This document shows, one piece after another, positions 1 through 7,161 of a stretch of DNA of 64,000 bases; within the stretch, counting starts at the first letter, position 1; every line of letters begins with the position of its first letter. The position numbers were made by a program, and so were the translations under genes. The DNA is from CAXRDE01 sp964229355 (GTDB lineage Bacteria > Cyanobacteriota > Sericytochromatia > UBA7694). The stretch lies in the NCBI GenBank assembly GCA_964229355.1, contig CAXRDE010000025.1:248001-312000 (forward strand), given 5' to 3'. The notes under the pieces were generated by a model. That model had not been told where the DNA came from, ran no database searches, and saw only the letters and a list, made by a program, of their open reading frames with translations.

Positions 1-412
1 GCACTTCCACCCCTTCCTGGGTGGCAAAAGCACCAATATCTTCGGTGGGAATGACAGGGTTGAGCTGTGTTTGTTGTTCGCTGGTTAAATCGTCGAGTTG
101 AATGGTGTTGTTTTGTAAAAGGTTTTGCAATTGCTCGCGCTCGCCCGCTTCCAGGAGACCGTCTGCAAAAAAGGCCTGCACGTTTGCCATGGCTTCAGAT
201 TCAGGAGAAGGGGGTGTGGTTGAGGTTTCAGAGGTACTGAGTTGAACCTGTGAGGCGGCATTGGGGGCTTCTTCAACAGCAAGGGTTTCAGGGGGTGTAC
301 TGGTTTCAGAATCTGTGGGAGCGGTCGAAGTGAGATCCGAGACATTTCGAGGCGTTACTGGCGTTGCGGGATTGGGAAAGGGGCTGATGACTTTTCTATC
401 TAAATGGGGCAT
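1..412 (-). CDS. Pro/Thr-rich hypothetical protein, 3' end off the window
   Basis: An open frame starts at the ATG at 410-412 and runs off the left edge, giving 137 visible residues. Residues 1-65 are low-complexity and rich in Pro, Thr and Ser (SPFPNPATPVTP near the start), with no signal peptide or lipobox. A more ordered helical stretch follows (AFFADGLLEAGEREQLQNLL), resembling short EF-hand-like or adaptor helices, but no family is recognised. It is the third gene of a minus-strand run after the LysM/transglycosylase and TPR genes. A GGGGTATAAG element lies about 46 bp upstream. The leader composition matches other signal-peptide-less proteins in this window. Function unknown. Confidence 0.75.
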   Translation of the reverse strand, partial: MPHLDRKVISPFPNPATPVTPRNVSDLTSTAPTDSETSTPPETLAVEEAPNAASQVQLSTSETSTTPPSPESEAMANVQAFFADGLLEAGEREQLQNLLQNNTIQLDDLTSEQQTQLNPVIPTEDIGAFATQEGVEV

Positions 413-455
413 ACTCTTTTACCTTTATCGCAGAAATAAAATACAAGGCCAAGAG

Positions 456-467
456 AACTTATACCCC
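456..467 (-). promoter_or_regulatory. GGGTATAAT-like promoter element (variant)
   Basis: On the minus strand this reads GGGGTATAAGTT, about 46 bp before the ATG at 412. It is a one-mismatch variant of the GGGTATAAT element found before the LysM, SleB-like and 54371 genes. It is probably a -10 region; no convincing -35 box is visible. Confidence 0.35.
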
Positions 468-479
468 ATCTTAAACGTT

Positions 480-830
480 TTAAAACACGTTTGGGTTAAA
501 ATCGCGTAACAAAGGCAAATTTTGAACGGTGGGAATGGGCGCAGCACTGTTTTCTTGATCCAAAAAATCCAGCAACGTTTTGACGTGGGGGTTGTGGGGT
601 TCAATCTGGCGGGCTTTGCGTAACAGGGTATACGCTTCATCGTCAAAGCCGTGGCGTACCGCCAAATAGCCCACGGCCAGATAGGGCTCGGCAGAGGCTT
701 CAGGAAAGTCCTGAATGGCCTGCTGATAAATGGCAATGGCCTTCAGAACGCCCGCGTCGGAGGCGTCCTGAGCCAGTGCTTCTCGCACGTCTTCTAAGTA
801 GATATCGATGTGCTGAGGTTTAAGCGTCAT
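480..830 (-). CDS. small TPR-like protein
   Basis: This 116-aa protein has one or two degenerate tetratricopeptide helices (residues about 28-95; Y-L-A-V-G-Y-L-A-V then A-Y-T-L-L-R-K-A-R-Q-I-E-P). No signal peptide is visible, so it is probably a cytoplasmic scaffold or chaperone-like adaptor. The ATG lies 2 bp after the stop of the LysM gene, so the two are surely co-transcribed and probably translationally coupled. Small TPR proteins beside secreted effectors sometimes act as chaperones; that role here is inference from position only. Confidence 0.75.
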   Translation of the reverse strand: MTLKPQHIDIYLEDVREALAQDASDAGVLKAIAIYQQAIQDFPEASAEPYLAVGYLAVRHGFDDEAYTLLRKARQIEPHNPHVKTLLDFLDQENSAAPIPTVQNLPLLRDFNPNVF

Positions 831-832
831 CT

Positions 833-2098
833 CTAAAACAGGCTTCCGCCAAAGAGGGTTTTGTACTCGTCGTTCACTTTGTTGGCATAGGTGCTGACAT
901 TGGGATCACCGTAACGTTTAAGGGCTTTTTCGACCCCACGGCCCAGATGCGCGCGGTCGTTGAGTTCATAGCTCATGTACGCCGTCGAGGTCCACACGTT
1001 GGCCTTGATATTAAAGCGTTGTTCGATGGCTCGGGTGCTCTGTACAAAATTGCCTTTGTGCGCATTGTAAGGGGCTTCGCCACGGAATCCCTTGGCAATT
1101 CCCGACATGTGGTGCACCTGACGAATGGCAATGCCTGTCAACTGGCCCAGGCCGCCTGCACCCGTGTGGCTTTTGGCGCGGGGGTTAATGCCGCCACTTT
1201 CATGGGCGAACAGCGCCAGCATCATCTTGGGGTCCACCCCAAACTCACGACCCGCAGCGTCGAGTTCCACGGCGATTTCGCGCATTTGTTCGGGCGTGGT
1301 GCGGGTGCGTTGGGTATTGCCCAGCGCCGCATGGTGCTGCTGGTAACGCTGCATGGCTTCGAGTAACTCAGTGGCGCCCGCAGTCAAGCCCGAAGCATCC
1401 ACAACGGCGGCGGCATCAGTGGCCGTGGTGCCCTGAGCATTATCACTGTCTTCTACGGGTGCATGACCGTTAGGAATTTTTAACACCATGCCGGGCTGCA
1501 GGGCATTGGGTGTTTTTAATTGATCGCGGTTGGCTTCAAAAATTTCCATATAGCGCTCAGAATCATCTAAAGTACGCAGGGCCACGATACTCAAAGACTC
1601 ACCCCGTTTGACGGTGTATTCCGTAAAAGCGGGCTCGGTGGCGGGTTCGGCAGGAGTTGACGGGGTGGCAGGCGCGGCAGGCGTGGCCGGGGTCTGATTT
1701 GCGGGCGGGTCAGGAAAACTCACCTGGCGTTCAGCGGGTACGGGAATCTTTAAGGTCATGCCAATGCGCAGGTCACCGGGGTTCATGAGTTGATCGCGGT
1801 TGGCTTCAAAAATTTGATTGAAGTTCTGGGTGCTGCCCAGAAACTTTTTGGCAATCTGACCCAGGGTGTCGCCGCGCTTGACGGTATACATTTCGTACTG
1901 AGGCTCCTGGGGTTCGCCAAGGGCTAAAGACGGGGTGGCACTGCCAAGGGATCCCGCTTGAAACTGGTCTTTGGTTTCGGCCGGGGGCTGCGCGTTGGGA
2001 AAGGCCAAAGGCTGAGAAGCAGTGGGGGTAGCGGGCGCGGCGGGCGTAACCTGAGAAGGAAACGAAAGCTGGCCTGGGGTTGAGTTGATGCGCGGCAT
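833..2098 (-). CDS. LysM x2 + SLT-type lytic transglycosylase
   Basis: This 421-aa protein contains two LysM peptidoglycan-binding repeats (residues about 70-119 and 160-209, both starting YTVKRG) joined by Pro/Ala/Thr-rich linkers. A C-terminal transglycosylase domain (about 270-415) has the catalytic-Glu motif AHESGGINP (E300) followed by GAGGLGQLT, the usual SLT signature. It should bind and cleave peptidoglycan glycan strands. There is no classical signal peptide: the N-terminus is a Pro/Ser-rich leader (FPSQVTPA at 13-20) nearly identical to one in the SleB-like protein at 26014, so export by a non-Sec route is possible (inference). It heads a run with the TPR gene and is preceded by a GGGTATAAT element. 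Confidence 0.88.
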   Translation of the reverse strand: MPRINSTPGQLSFPSQVTPAAPATPTASQPLAFPNAQPPAETKDQFQAGSLGSATPSLALGEPQEPQYEMYTVKRGDTLGQIAKKFLGSTQNFNQIFEANRDQLMNPGDLRIGMTLKIPVPAERQVSFPDPPANQTPATPAAPATPSTPAEPATEPAFTEYTVKRGESLSIVALRTLDDSERYMEIFEANRDQLKTPNALQPGMVLKIPNGHAPVEDSDNAQGTTATDAAAVVDASGLTAGATELLEAMQRYQQHHAALGNTQRTRTTPEQMREIAVELDAAGREFGVDPKMMLALFAHESGGINPRAKSHTGAGGLGQLTGIAIRQVHHMSGIAKGFRGEAPYNAHKGNFVQSTRAIEQRFNIKANVWTSTAYMSYELNDRAHLGRGVEKALKRYGDPNVSTYANKVNDEYKTLFGGSLF

Positions 2099-2148
2099 AG
2101 GTTAAAAGACTCCCGTCTAAAGATCAGCATAAAAGCAATATGCTTATG

Positions 2149-2157
2149 ATTATACCC
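2149..2157 (-). promoter_or_regulatory. GGGTATAAT promoter element for the LysM gene
   Basis: An exact GGGTATAAT on the minus strand, 51 bp before the ATG at 2098. It looks like a -10 hexamer TATAAT with a fixed GGG in front. No TTGACA-like box stands out 17 bp upstream. The same nonamer precedes the genes starting at 26014 and 54371. Confidence 0.5.
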
Positions 2158-2206
2158 GTTGACGGCAGTAAACTTGCGCCTTTTTAAAGGATTTTAATAC
2201 AGAGGC

Positions 2207-2533
2207 TCAGTGCGAAACCCACTTGAGACCGATCAAGGAGACTATCAAAGTGCTCAAAAAAAAGAGACGTCCCGGATTCACCGGTTCTTTAAACACCCAA
2301 ATGCCCACCAGCACGGTACCCACGGCTCCAATCCCCGTCCAGACGGCATACGCGGTCCCGATAGGCAACGACTGCGTGGCCTTCATAAGCAGAAGCATGC
2401 TGCACGTCAAACACAGCAAAAACCCACCATACCAGTACATGGCCATTTGACCTGTGGCGCTTTTGGCCTGCCCTAAACAGCTGGCAAAGGCCACTTCAAA
2501 TAAACCCGCAACAATTAAGAGTATCCAGGCCAT
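2207..2533 (-). CDS. sugE: SMR-family exporter, SugE/Gdx type
   Basis: This 108-aa protein with four membrane helices belongs to the small multidrug resistance family. The membrane-embedded Glu near residue 13 (GLFEVAFA) and the signature SLPIGTAYAVWTGIGAVG (about 55-72) place it with SugE/Gdx proteins, which exchange protons for guanidinium or quaternary ammonium ions as antiparallel dimers. Length is normal. The start has a good ribosome site (AAAGGA). No guanidine riboswitch is visible upstream. Instead a 21-bp inverted repeat sits 19 bp before the ATG, shared with the divergent metal-related genes, so regulation together with them is likely. The exact substrate is not decided by sequence. 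Confidence 0.9.
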   Translation of the reverse strand: MAWILLIVAGLFEVAFASCLGQAKSATGQMAMYWYGGFLLCLTCSMLLLMKATQSLPIGTAYAVWTGIGAVGTVLVGIWVFKEPVNPGRLFFLSTLIVSLIGLKWVSH

Positions 2534-2551
2534 GACATGTTCCTTTCAGAG

Positions 2552-2572
2552 GATGCAACAAAATGCTGCATC
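2552..2572. promoter_or_regulatory. 21-bp inverted-repeat operator in divergent intergenic region
   Basis: Half-sites GATGCAACA and TGCTGCATC are separated by AAA; they form a dyad with one mismatch per arm. The site lies between sugE (minus) and the His-rich protein gene (plus), next to a possible plus-strand -10 TATTCT at 2589-2594, where it would overlap the -35 region. A second copy lies at 3629-3647. The size and symmetry fit a dimeric repressor, as in the Fur/Zur or other metal-sensor families; the regulator is not in this window. Confidence 0.6.
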
Positions 2573-2633
2573 GACAATAAACCGTCCCTATTCTACAGTT
2601 AAACATATCTTAAAACATCGCAGAGGCCTGTTT

Positions 2634-3110
2634 ATGCATCTTCCCATTCCCCCCGCTAGCTTTTGGAGCGCAATGCTGCTCACAGGGTTGCTCGTGCTGC
2701 CTGTCTCTGCTCATGGCGGCCACAGCAAAGATCCCTATCATCAACATCAACAGGTAAAACAGACCGAAGTGACCCTGCAATACCAACGTGCTGCGGCCTA
2801 TGCCCAGGAACAAAAAAAAGCCAAAGTGCCGCTGCCCGCAAACTTTCATGCACAACAGCCCGTTCTCAAAGTGGTGCTACAACGTGAACACAAAGGGATA
2901 CAAACCCGTATCAAAATCAAGGTCACCGATGCACAGGGCAAGGCTGTGGGATCTGCTGCAGGCATCACCCCCACGCTGGTGAGTCCTTCTGGCGCAGACC
3001 CCCATTACATGCTCCAATTGCCCCTCAGCAAGGGACGCTACTTCATCATGGTGCAATTTATGACCCCAGAAGGCCTGCAGCGTGCCGCCTTCAGCTTGCC
3101 TGTTTCATGA
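2634..3110 (+). CDS. secreted His-rich putative metal-binding protein
   Basis: The ATG at 2634 gives 158 aa with a clear Sec signal peptide (hydrophobic residues about 10-25, cleavage near VSAHGG). The mature start is His-rich (HGGHSKDPYHQHQQ), a likely Cu or Zn site in the periplasm. The C-terminal half (about 75-155) looks like an all-beta domain (TRIKIKVTDAQGKAV; KGRYFIMVQF), similar in outline to FixH/YtkA-like domains, though this is not certain. Longer in-frame starts upstream run through the operator and are rejected. It overlaps the next gene by 4 bp. The context with MbnP/MbnH points to copper handling. Confidence 0.75.
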   Translation: MHLPIPPASFWSAMLLTGLLVLPVSAHGGHSKDPYHQHQQVKQTEVTLQYQRAAAYAQEQKKAKVPLPANFHAQQPVLKVVLQREHKGIQTRIKIKVTDAQGKAVGSAAGITPTLVSPSGADPHYMLQLPLSKGRYFIMVQFMTPEGLQRAAFSLPVS

Positions 3111-3616
3111 GTACCCCCCCGGACCCCTGGGATCTCAGTGAGGTAGATGCCCACACGATACAGCAGTTCACCCATCAGCCCCTGGGATGGCAAGATATTC
3201 CCTGGGCTGAGCATCTGAGCCACCACTGGCACAACCGGTGGGTCTCGTTTCCTATTGTGTTGGCAGTGGTGCTCGTCGTGATCAGTGGTCGTTACGGTCG
3301 CCAACCCGCTTTTCATTCCCTTCTTAGGGGGCTTTGGCTGGCCCTCCTGGGTACCGGCTGGTTAGCGGTGGCCCTGGGGGAATGGCAGTATCGTCATTTT
3401 GATGCGGGGCAATGGAGCAATGTTGCCCAGGTACACCGTTGGGGCGGTTATTTTAGCCTGAGCCTGGGGACCCTGGCCTACGGTGTCTGGGGACGTCGTC
3501 AAACATGGCCCGCTCAGCATCTGGCTTATGGCCGATGGTGGTGGGGCTTTGTGTCATGGTGTGCATTGCTATTCGGCGTGGGACTTCTGGGAGGCCTTTT
3601 GAGCAGCGCCCATTAA
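3107..3616 (+). CDS. four-helix integral membrane protein of metal cluster
   Basis: The 169-aa protein overlaps the previous stop by ATGA, indicating translational coupling. It has about four predicted transmembrane helices (about 46-60, 75-92, 108-128, 147-165) and several His residues at membrane edges (HLSHHWH near 37; HRW near 112). This pattern recalls small cytochrome-b-like or DUF4079/DUF2231-like membrane proteins, but no signature is decisive. As partner of a periplasmic His-rich protein it could be an electron carrier or metal permease (inference). Function unknown. Confidence 0.65.
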   Translation: MSTPPDPWDLSEVDAHTIQQFTHQPLGWQDIPWAEHLSHHWHNRWVSFPIVLAVVLVVISGRYGRQPAFHSLLRGLWLALLGTGWLAVALGEWQYRHFDAGQWSNVAQVHRWGGYFSLSLGTLAYGVWGRRQTWPAQHLAYGRWWWGFVSWCALLFGVGLLGGLLSSAH

Positions 3617-3628
3617 AAAAACACCGCA

Positions 3629-3647
3629 GATGCAACAAAATGCTGCA
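3629..3647. promoter_or_regulatory. second copy of the inverted-repeat operator
   Basis: Identical over 19 bp to the site at 2552-2572 (GATGCAACA, AAA, TGCTGCA; the last two bases are CC instead of TC). It lies in the 101-bp gap before the first MbnP-like gene, about 70 bp upstream of its ATG. Two copies over promoters of one functional cluster support a common repressor. Confidence 0.6.
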
Positions 3648-3717
3648 CCACCATCCCCTCGAACTTTGCAGAACGCACTGTTACATTACCTGCATAAGAT
3701 ATTTTAAGGAGTTTTTT

Positions 3718-4683
3718 ATGTCTCGTTCTTTCGTTTTACGTGCCTTTACCGGCTTAACCGCCCTCAGCATCTTCACCGCTTGCGGTGCGCCTGCAGGGGT
3801 TTCGAGCCTTGAAGCCAACGGTGAGGCTTTACCCACCGCTGAAACCCAGGCCATGCGCATTCAATTTACCCCCGAAGTCAATGGCGTTCCTTTCCGCTGT
3901 GGTCAGAGCTATACCGGCATTGGCAGCACCCAGTCGACCCTGACCCCCAAAGACTTTCGCTTGTACGTTAACCAGGTTCAACTGGTGAATGCTGCTGGAG
4001 AAAGCGTTCCCATGACCCTGACCCAGAACGCCTGGCAGCACGACGACCTGGCGTTGTTAGATTTTGAAGACAAAAGCGGTGACTGCGAAAGCGGTACGGT
4101 AGATACCAACTTTGAAATTACCGGTACCGTGCCAGCAGGCGAATACACGGGCCTTAAGTTTGAGCTGGGTGTCCCCTTTGCCATGAACCACCAGGATGCC
4201 AGCAAAGCCCCGTCTCCTCTCAATCTCACTTCTATGTTTTGGGTGTGGCGCTTTGGCTACAAGTTTACCCGCATTGACTTTGCCACCACCGGTCAACCCC
4301 AGGGGTACTTCATTCACCTGGGTTCAACGGGCTGTACCGGCACCGCCACAAAAGACACCGAGCACACCATGCATGTACAACATGAAGGCCATGATCACGG
4401 TGAAGAGGCTGAAAGCTTAACCACGGCACCGCTTCAGTGTGAATACCCCAACCGAGGCACCATTGCGCTGAATAACTTTCAACCCGAAAGCGACAGCATT
4501 GTGGTGGATCTTGGCGCTGTGCTCAAGGACAGTAATGTGGACATTAACCAGCCCGAAACCCCCGGCGGCTGCATGAGCGGTGAAGATGACAGCGACTGTG
4601 ATGCCATCATGCCTGCCCTGGGTGTGGCCTTCAAAGGAAAGCCTGCACAACAACGCCTCTTTAGCGTACGCAGCGCCCAATAA
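3718..4683 (+). CDS. MbnP-like copper-binding lipoprotein (full length)
   Basis: The ATG at 3718 has a strong ribosome site (AAGGAG) and gives 321 aa. A lipoprotein signal ends at the lipobox IFTAC. The body matches the MbnP family: early beta strands (FTPEVNGVPFRCGQSY), a LYVNQVQLV strand, ALLDFED (about 111-118), LGVPFAMNHQD, and the conserved aromatic motif FWVWRFGYK (W175, W177), then HLGSTGC. In characterised MbnP a Trp is oxidised to kynurenine by the MbnH partner to create a Cu(I) site; the Trp region is intact here. A His-rich insert (HVQHEGHDHGEE) after HLGSTGC is an extra putative metal site. It is followed by a shortened paralogue and an MbnH gene. Confidence 0.85.
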   Translation: MSRSFVLRAFTGLTALSIFTACGAPAGVSSLEANGEALPTAETQAMRIQFTPEVNGVPFRCGQSYTGIGSTQSTLTPKDFRLYVNQVQLVNAAGESVPMTLTQNAWQHDDLALLDFEDKSGDCESGTVDTNFEITGTVPAGEYTGLKFELGVPFAMNHQDASKAPSPLNLTSMFWVWRFGYKFTRIDFATTGQPQGYFIHLGSTGCTGTATKDTEHTMHVQHEGHDHGEEAESLTTAPLQCEYPNRGTIALNNFQPESDSIVVDLGAVLKDSNVDINQPETPGGCMSGEDDSDCDAIMPALGVAFKGKPAQQRLFSVRSAQ

Positions 4684-4704
4684 ATGACCCATCAGGAGTA
4701 GCCC

Positions 4705-5355
4705 ATGAAAGTGAATGTTTTCTTAGCCAGTGTTGCCAGCGCGTTGATCAGTGTAAGCCCTGCGGCCTTTGCGGCAGCGCAGCCCGTCACCCTGAATTTT
4801 CAGGCCACGGTGAACGGTAAGGCCTTCGACTGTCAACAGGACTATACAAACATTGGCACCCAAAAGAGTACCGTTCAAGTGCAGGATTTTCGCCTGTATG
4901 TGAGTGGGCTACGCCTGGTGAATGAACAGGGAGCAGAGGTGCCCCTGACCCTGGATCAAAACCCGTTTCAGTATCAAAATGTGGCACTGCTGGATTTTGA
5001 GAATGCCACCGGTATGCCTCAGGGCTATTTTATTCACCTGGGCTCTACCGAATGCCTGGGCTCGGCCAAAGGCAGTACACCAGAACGGGCCACCGAAGCT
5101 CCGCTCCAATGTGAACGGCCAAACCGCCCGACCATCACCCTTGACGGCTTTGCTCCCGAACAATCTCAGCTTCCGATTCGTCTGGATTTAGGGCGCTTGC
5201 TCAGCACCAGCAATGTGAACCAGAATCAACCCCAAACCGCGGCTGGCTGCATGGCAGGCAAAGACGACACCGATTGCGCAGCCCTCTTTGAGCAGTTGGG
5301 TTTGGGCCAGGGCCCCCAGCAGTTTTTCTTCTGGGAAACGGAGGTCACCCCCTAA
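4705..5355 (+). CDS. MbnP-like paralogue lacking the Trp-bearing core
   Basis: The 216-aa protein has a Sec signal peptide (cleavage near AFAAAQP) and a good ribosome site (AGGAG). It aligns end to end with the preceding MbnP-like protein, except that about 71 residues are absent. ALLDFEN (to residue 100) passes straight into ATGMPQGYFIHLG, removing the equivalent of residues 118-188 of the sister, including LGVPF and FWVWRFGYK. The reading frame is kept. The missing part contains the Trp normally converted to kynurenine, so it either does another job or is a decayed copy. The C-terminal motifs (LQCERPNR, AAGCMAGKDDTDC) remain. It abuts the MbnH gene. Confidence 0.8.
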   Translation: MKVNVFLASVASALISVSPAAFAAAQPVTLNFQATVNGKAFDCQQDYTNIGTQKSTVQVQDFRLYVSGLRLVNEQGAEVPLTLDQNPFQYQNVALLDFENATGMPQGYFIHLGSTECLGSAKGSTPERATEAPLQCERPNRPTITLDGFAPEQSQLPIRLDLGRLLSTSNVNQNQPQTAAGCMAGKDDTDCAALFEQLGLGQGPQQFFFWETEVTP

Positions 5356-6498
5356 ATGCAACGCTCCTGGTTTCCTTTATTGGCCTGTAGCATGCTGGGC
5401 GTGACCGCCTTTTTATCGTGTCAAAGCCAGGCCGCCGTCTCTCAGCCCCCTGTGCCCGCACCAGCAACGGCAGTAGCAGCCTATCGCTGGGCCCTGCCAG
5501 AGGGATTCCCTGTACCCAACGTGCCCGCCAACAACCCCATGACCGCCGCCAAAGTAGAGCTGGGACGCCACCTGTTTTACGACAAACGCCTGTCCAGCGA
5601 CGGCAGTATGTCTTGCGCCAGCTGCCATGAGCAAGCCCGCGCCTTTAGCGATGGCAAAACCGTACCCACCGGTGTCACCGGCGAAAGCCACAGCCGCAAT
5701 AGCATGGCCCTGTTTAACCTGGCCTACACCCCCGTGTTGACCTGGGCCAACCCCCAGTTGACCCATCTCGAAACCCAAATGCTGATTCCCCTCTTTGGCG
5801 AAGACCCGCCCGAGCTGGGTATGGTGGGCAAAGAGCAAGCGCTGTTGCAAACCCTGGCCGCTGTCCCTTTGTACCAAACCCAGTTCAAGGCTGCTTTTCC
5901 AGGGGTCGAAAACCCCTTTACCTTACAACACTTAACCGAGGCCCTGGCAAGCTTTGAACGCAGTTTGGTGTCGGCCGATAGCCCTTATGATCGGTATGTG
6001 TATGGGGGAGACGAGACGGCCATGTCAGCTTCGGCACTGCGGGGAGAAGCCCTGTTTTTTAGCGAGCGGCTGGAATGCTTTCACTGCCACGGCGGCTTTA
6101 ACTTCTCAGACAGCACCCAGCACGCGGGCAGCACCTTTTTAGAGTTTAACTTTCACAATACCGGGCTTTATGCTGAGTACCCGGCCAACGCCCAGGGTCT
6201 CAAAGATGTGACCGGTAAAGCGAGCGATAGCGGCAAATTCAGAGCACCAAGCCTGCGCAACATTGCCGTCAGTGCACCGTATATGCACGATGGCAGCGTA
6301 GCGGATCTTGAAGCCGTTATCGACCACTATGCCGCAGGGGGACGGGCCGATCATGTCAACAAAAGTGGCTTTGTCAAAGGGTTTACCCTCAACGCCCAGG
6401 AGCGCGCCGATCTGCTGGCCTTTTTAGAGAGCCTGACCGATGAACGTTTTTTAACAAACCCGGCCCACAGCGATCCCTTTGCGTCAAAGGGGTTATAA
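5356..6498 (+). CDS. MbnH-like di-heme cytochrome c peroxidase-family enzyme
   Basis: The ATG directly follows the previous TAA. The 380-aa protein has an export signal and two c-type heme motifs, CASCH (C87, C90, H91) and CFHCH (C241, C244, H245), in the usual spacing of the MauG/CcpA superfamily. ELGRHLFYDKRLS, RNSMALFNLAY and PYMHDGSV are family signatures. In the MbnH branch the enzyme forms a high-valent di-heme state and oxidises a Trp of the partner MbnP to kynurenine. Direct linkage to two MbnP-like genes supports MbnH over a generic peroxidase. Location: periplasm or lipid-anchored (FLSCQSQ is a possible lipobox). Confidence 0.88.
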   Translation: MQRSWFPLLACSMLGVTAFLSCQSQAAVSQPPVPAPATAVAAYRWALPEGFPVPNVPANNPMTAAKVELGRHLFYDKRLSSDGSMSCASCHEQARAFSDGKTVPTGVTGESHSRNSMALFNLAYTPVLTWANPQLTHLETQMLIPLFGEDPPELGMVGKEQALLQTLAAVPLYQTQFKAAFPGVENPFTLQHLTEALASFERSLVSADSPYDRYVYGGDETAMSASALRGEALFFSERLECFHCHGGFNFSDSTQHAGSTFLEFNFHNTGLYAEYPANAQGLKDVTGKASDSGKFRAPSLRNIAVSAPYMHDGSVADLEAVIDHYAAGGRADHVNKSGFVKGFTLNAQERADLLAFLESLTDERFLTNPAHSDPFASKGL

Positions 6499-6500
6499 GT

Positions 6501-7016
6501 CTACGGCACAAGCCGATCAAACTGCTGCAAGTGCTGTTGTTTTAAAAGAAGGTAGGTTTCATGGGTTTTTGCCTTGTCCCAATAGGTTTTAAAAATACGT
6601 GCACTCGCCGCTTTTTTCGGGTCTATTTGTCGCGGTAAAATCTGCTCTCTCAGGTGCTTGCTTTCTTCTGAAGTGGCCGCTTGCTGAGGGTTGGACGGGT
6701 ATTTTTTACCGCCCTTGTAATTGGCGTAGCGACGGGATCGGGTGTAACCCATTTGCAAGAATTTGCGGGCCATATCAGCGCCTACAAAGTCTTTATTTTT
6801 AAGGTATTCACAAAACAGGGCATAAATGGCAACAGCTGAAGCTTCTGCAATTTCTGGCGTTTTAAAACGCCAGTGGGGCAAAATTTCGGACTTATAGGGT
6901 TCGACGAGTAAGACCCCCTGTTCGCCCTTACCAACGCGATAAAGTTCAGGATGTTCACGAAAATTCAACGCTTCAAAATTTAGGCTGTAGTCAAAAATAT
7001 ACTGTAAATGCTTCAT
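6501..7016 (-). CDS. DUF4385 family protein
   Basis: The ATG at 7016 is preferred over a GTG two codons upstream; the product is 171 aa. It carries the conserved DUF4385 block (VGKGEQGVLLVEPYKSEI, then PHWRFKTPEIAE) and an MGYTRSRRYANYKGGKKY basic motif. The domain is widespread as a stand-alone cytoplasmic protein without an assigned biochemical role. It is convergent with the MbnH gene (2-bp gap), so it is not part of that operon. Normal length for the family. Confidence 0.8.
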   Translation of the reverse strand: MKHLQYIFDYSLNFEALNFREHPELYRVGKGEQGVLLVEPYKSEILPHWRFKTPEIAEASAVAIYALFCEYLKNKDFVGADMARKFLQMGYTRSRRYANYKGGKKYPSNPQQAATSEESKHLREQILPRQIDPKKAASARIFKTYWDKAKTHETYLLLKQQHLQQFDRLVP

Positions 7017-7161
7017 AAGCACGATTATCTCAAAGGTCTCTGCTTGTACTGCAAGATGATCACCCTGGAGAATCCCTGCTTTTAATAGAACTTAAACACC
7101 CCGCAAGCCGCAAAAGCCCGCTATACTACAGCATCACCCATCACAGGTAAAAGGTTCTTAC

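Noticed and set aside
2534..2633. Guanidine riboswitch in front of sugE
   Set aside because: No ykkC or mini-ykkC hairpins with ACGR loops are visible; the only structure is the operator dyad.
3718..6498. Methanobactin biosynthesis operon
   Set aside because: Only MbnP- and MbnH-like genes are present; no precursor peptide or MbnB/MbnC-type genes are visible, so a copper role is claimed but not methanobactin production.
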